Source of the DNA: Paraburkholderia sp. BL21I4N1
Lineage (GTDB): Bacteria; Pseudomonadota; Gammaproteobacteria; Burkholderiales; Burkholderiaceae
Direction of reading: 5' to 3'
Length of the DNA: 64,000 nucleotides
Assembly: GCF_002973525.1 (NCBI RefSeq)
Contig: NZ_PVEN01000011.1
Location: 186,001-250,000 of the forward strand
In this document: one piece after another, positions 63,983-64,000 of the stretch
Numbering within the stretch: position 1 is the first letter of the stretch
Layout: the number at the start of each line of letters is the position of its first letter
Program-made: the position numbers and the translations under genes
Notes under the pieces: generated by a model
What the model saw: the letters and a program-made list of their open reading frames with translations, nothing else
Told to the model about the DNA's origin: nothing
Database searches by the model: none

Positions 63983-64000
63983 ATGACTTACTGGATGCGG
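63983..64000 (+). CDS. gspN: Start of gspN (partial)
   Basis: Only six codons, MTYWMR, are inside the window. The ATG follows gspM by 28 bases with CAGGA about nine bases upstream. By gene order in gsp clusters of this type it should be gspN; the sequence is too short to confirm this. Confidence 0.55.

Noticed and set aside
1..64000. tRNA, rRNA, CRISPR arrays, prophage or IS transposase genes
   Set aside because: No cloverleaf-like segment, no regularly spaced repeats and no integrase or transposase motifs were seen on reading both strands.

Overview
The window is GC-rich DNA from a beta-proteobacterium of the Burkholderia group, most likely a Paraburkholderia chromosome 1. The grounds are: the gene order mnmG-rsmG-parA-parB-atpIBEFHAGDC; a general secretion (gsp) cluster with gspC reversed between gspF and gspG; a divergent hpdR/mmsA-hpdH cassette; the hpaA-like Lrp-phhA-phhB block for phenylalanine; and a dispersed palindromic repeat that I recall as common in Paraburkholderia genomes. 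No rRNA, tRNA, CRISPR array, phage or IS transposase gene was seen.

Layout. 1-4.1 kb: the tail of a PheC-like periplasmic protein, a 770-bp spacer holding an orphan terminator and a possible small RNA, an acyl-CoA synthetase (minus strand), and an effector-like protein of unknown function. 4.1-12.1 kb: the complete F1Fo ATP synthase operon (minus strand), with a good promoter at 12.0 kb. 12.6-17.2 kb: parB, parA, rsmG, mnmG and two perfect parS sites, one inside mnmG and one inside a transcription terminator. 17.2-29.2 kb: two branched-chain-type ABC transporter clusters, the first with a LivM-LivG fusion and tandem paralogous binding proteins. 29.5-33.9 kb: a probable 3-hydroxypropionate catabolic cassette (GMC dehydrogenase, semialdehyde dehydrogenase, LysR regulator). 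34.3-43.1 kb: a CYTH protein, Lrp regulator with phhA and phhB, a DUF3717-type small protein, a two-component system, a SET-domain protein, an Old Yellow Enzyme, a GATase and an unusual MarR regulator. 43.1-46.9 kb: a GCS2-family ligase and a cation/proton antiporter, flanked by two AT-rich spacers with DnaA boxes; the one at 46.4-46.9 kb is my candidate for the chromosomal replication origin. 46.9-51.8 kb: mnmC, an HU protein, a COG0523 GTPase with a His-rich tail and a small lytic transglycosylase. 52.2-64.0 kb: the type II secretion genes gspD-E-F, gspC (reverse), gspG-H-I-J-K-L-M and the first codons of gspN.

How it fits together. Replication and segregation functions (candidate oriC, parS, ParA/ParB, HU) lie within about 35 kb, and the large operons (atp leftward, gsp rightward) point away from the 46.9-kb region, as expected near an origin. 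The most unusual structure is a 587-bp repeat with 121-bp inverted ends inserted at the 5' end of gspK. It leaves the reading frame open and would add about 231 residues before the prepilin-type signal. Other points for follow-up are the parS-containing terminator, a possible structured RNA leader before the antiporter gene, and the effector-like protein at 3.2 kb.
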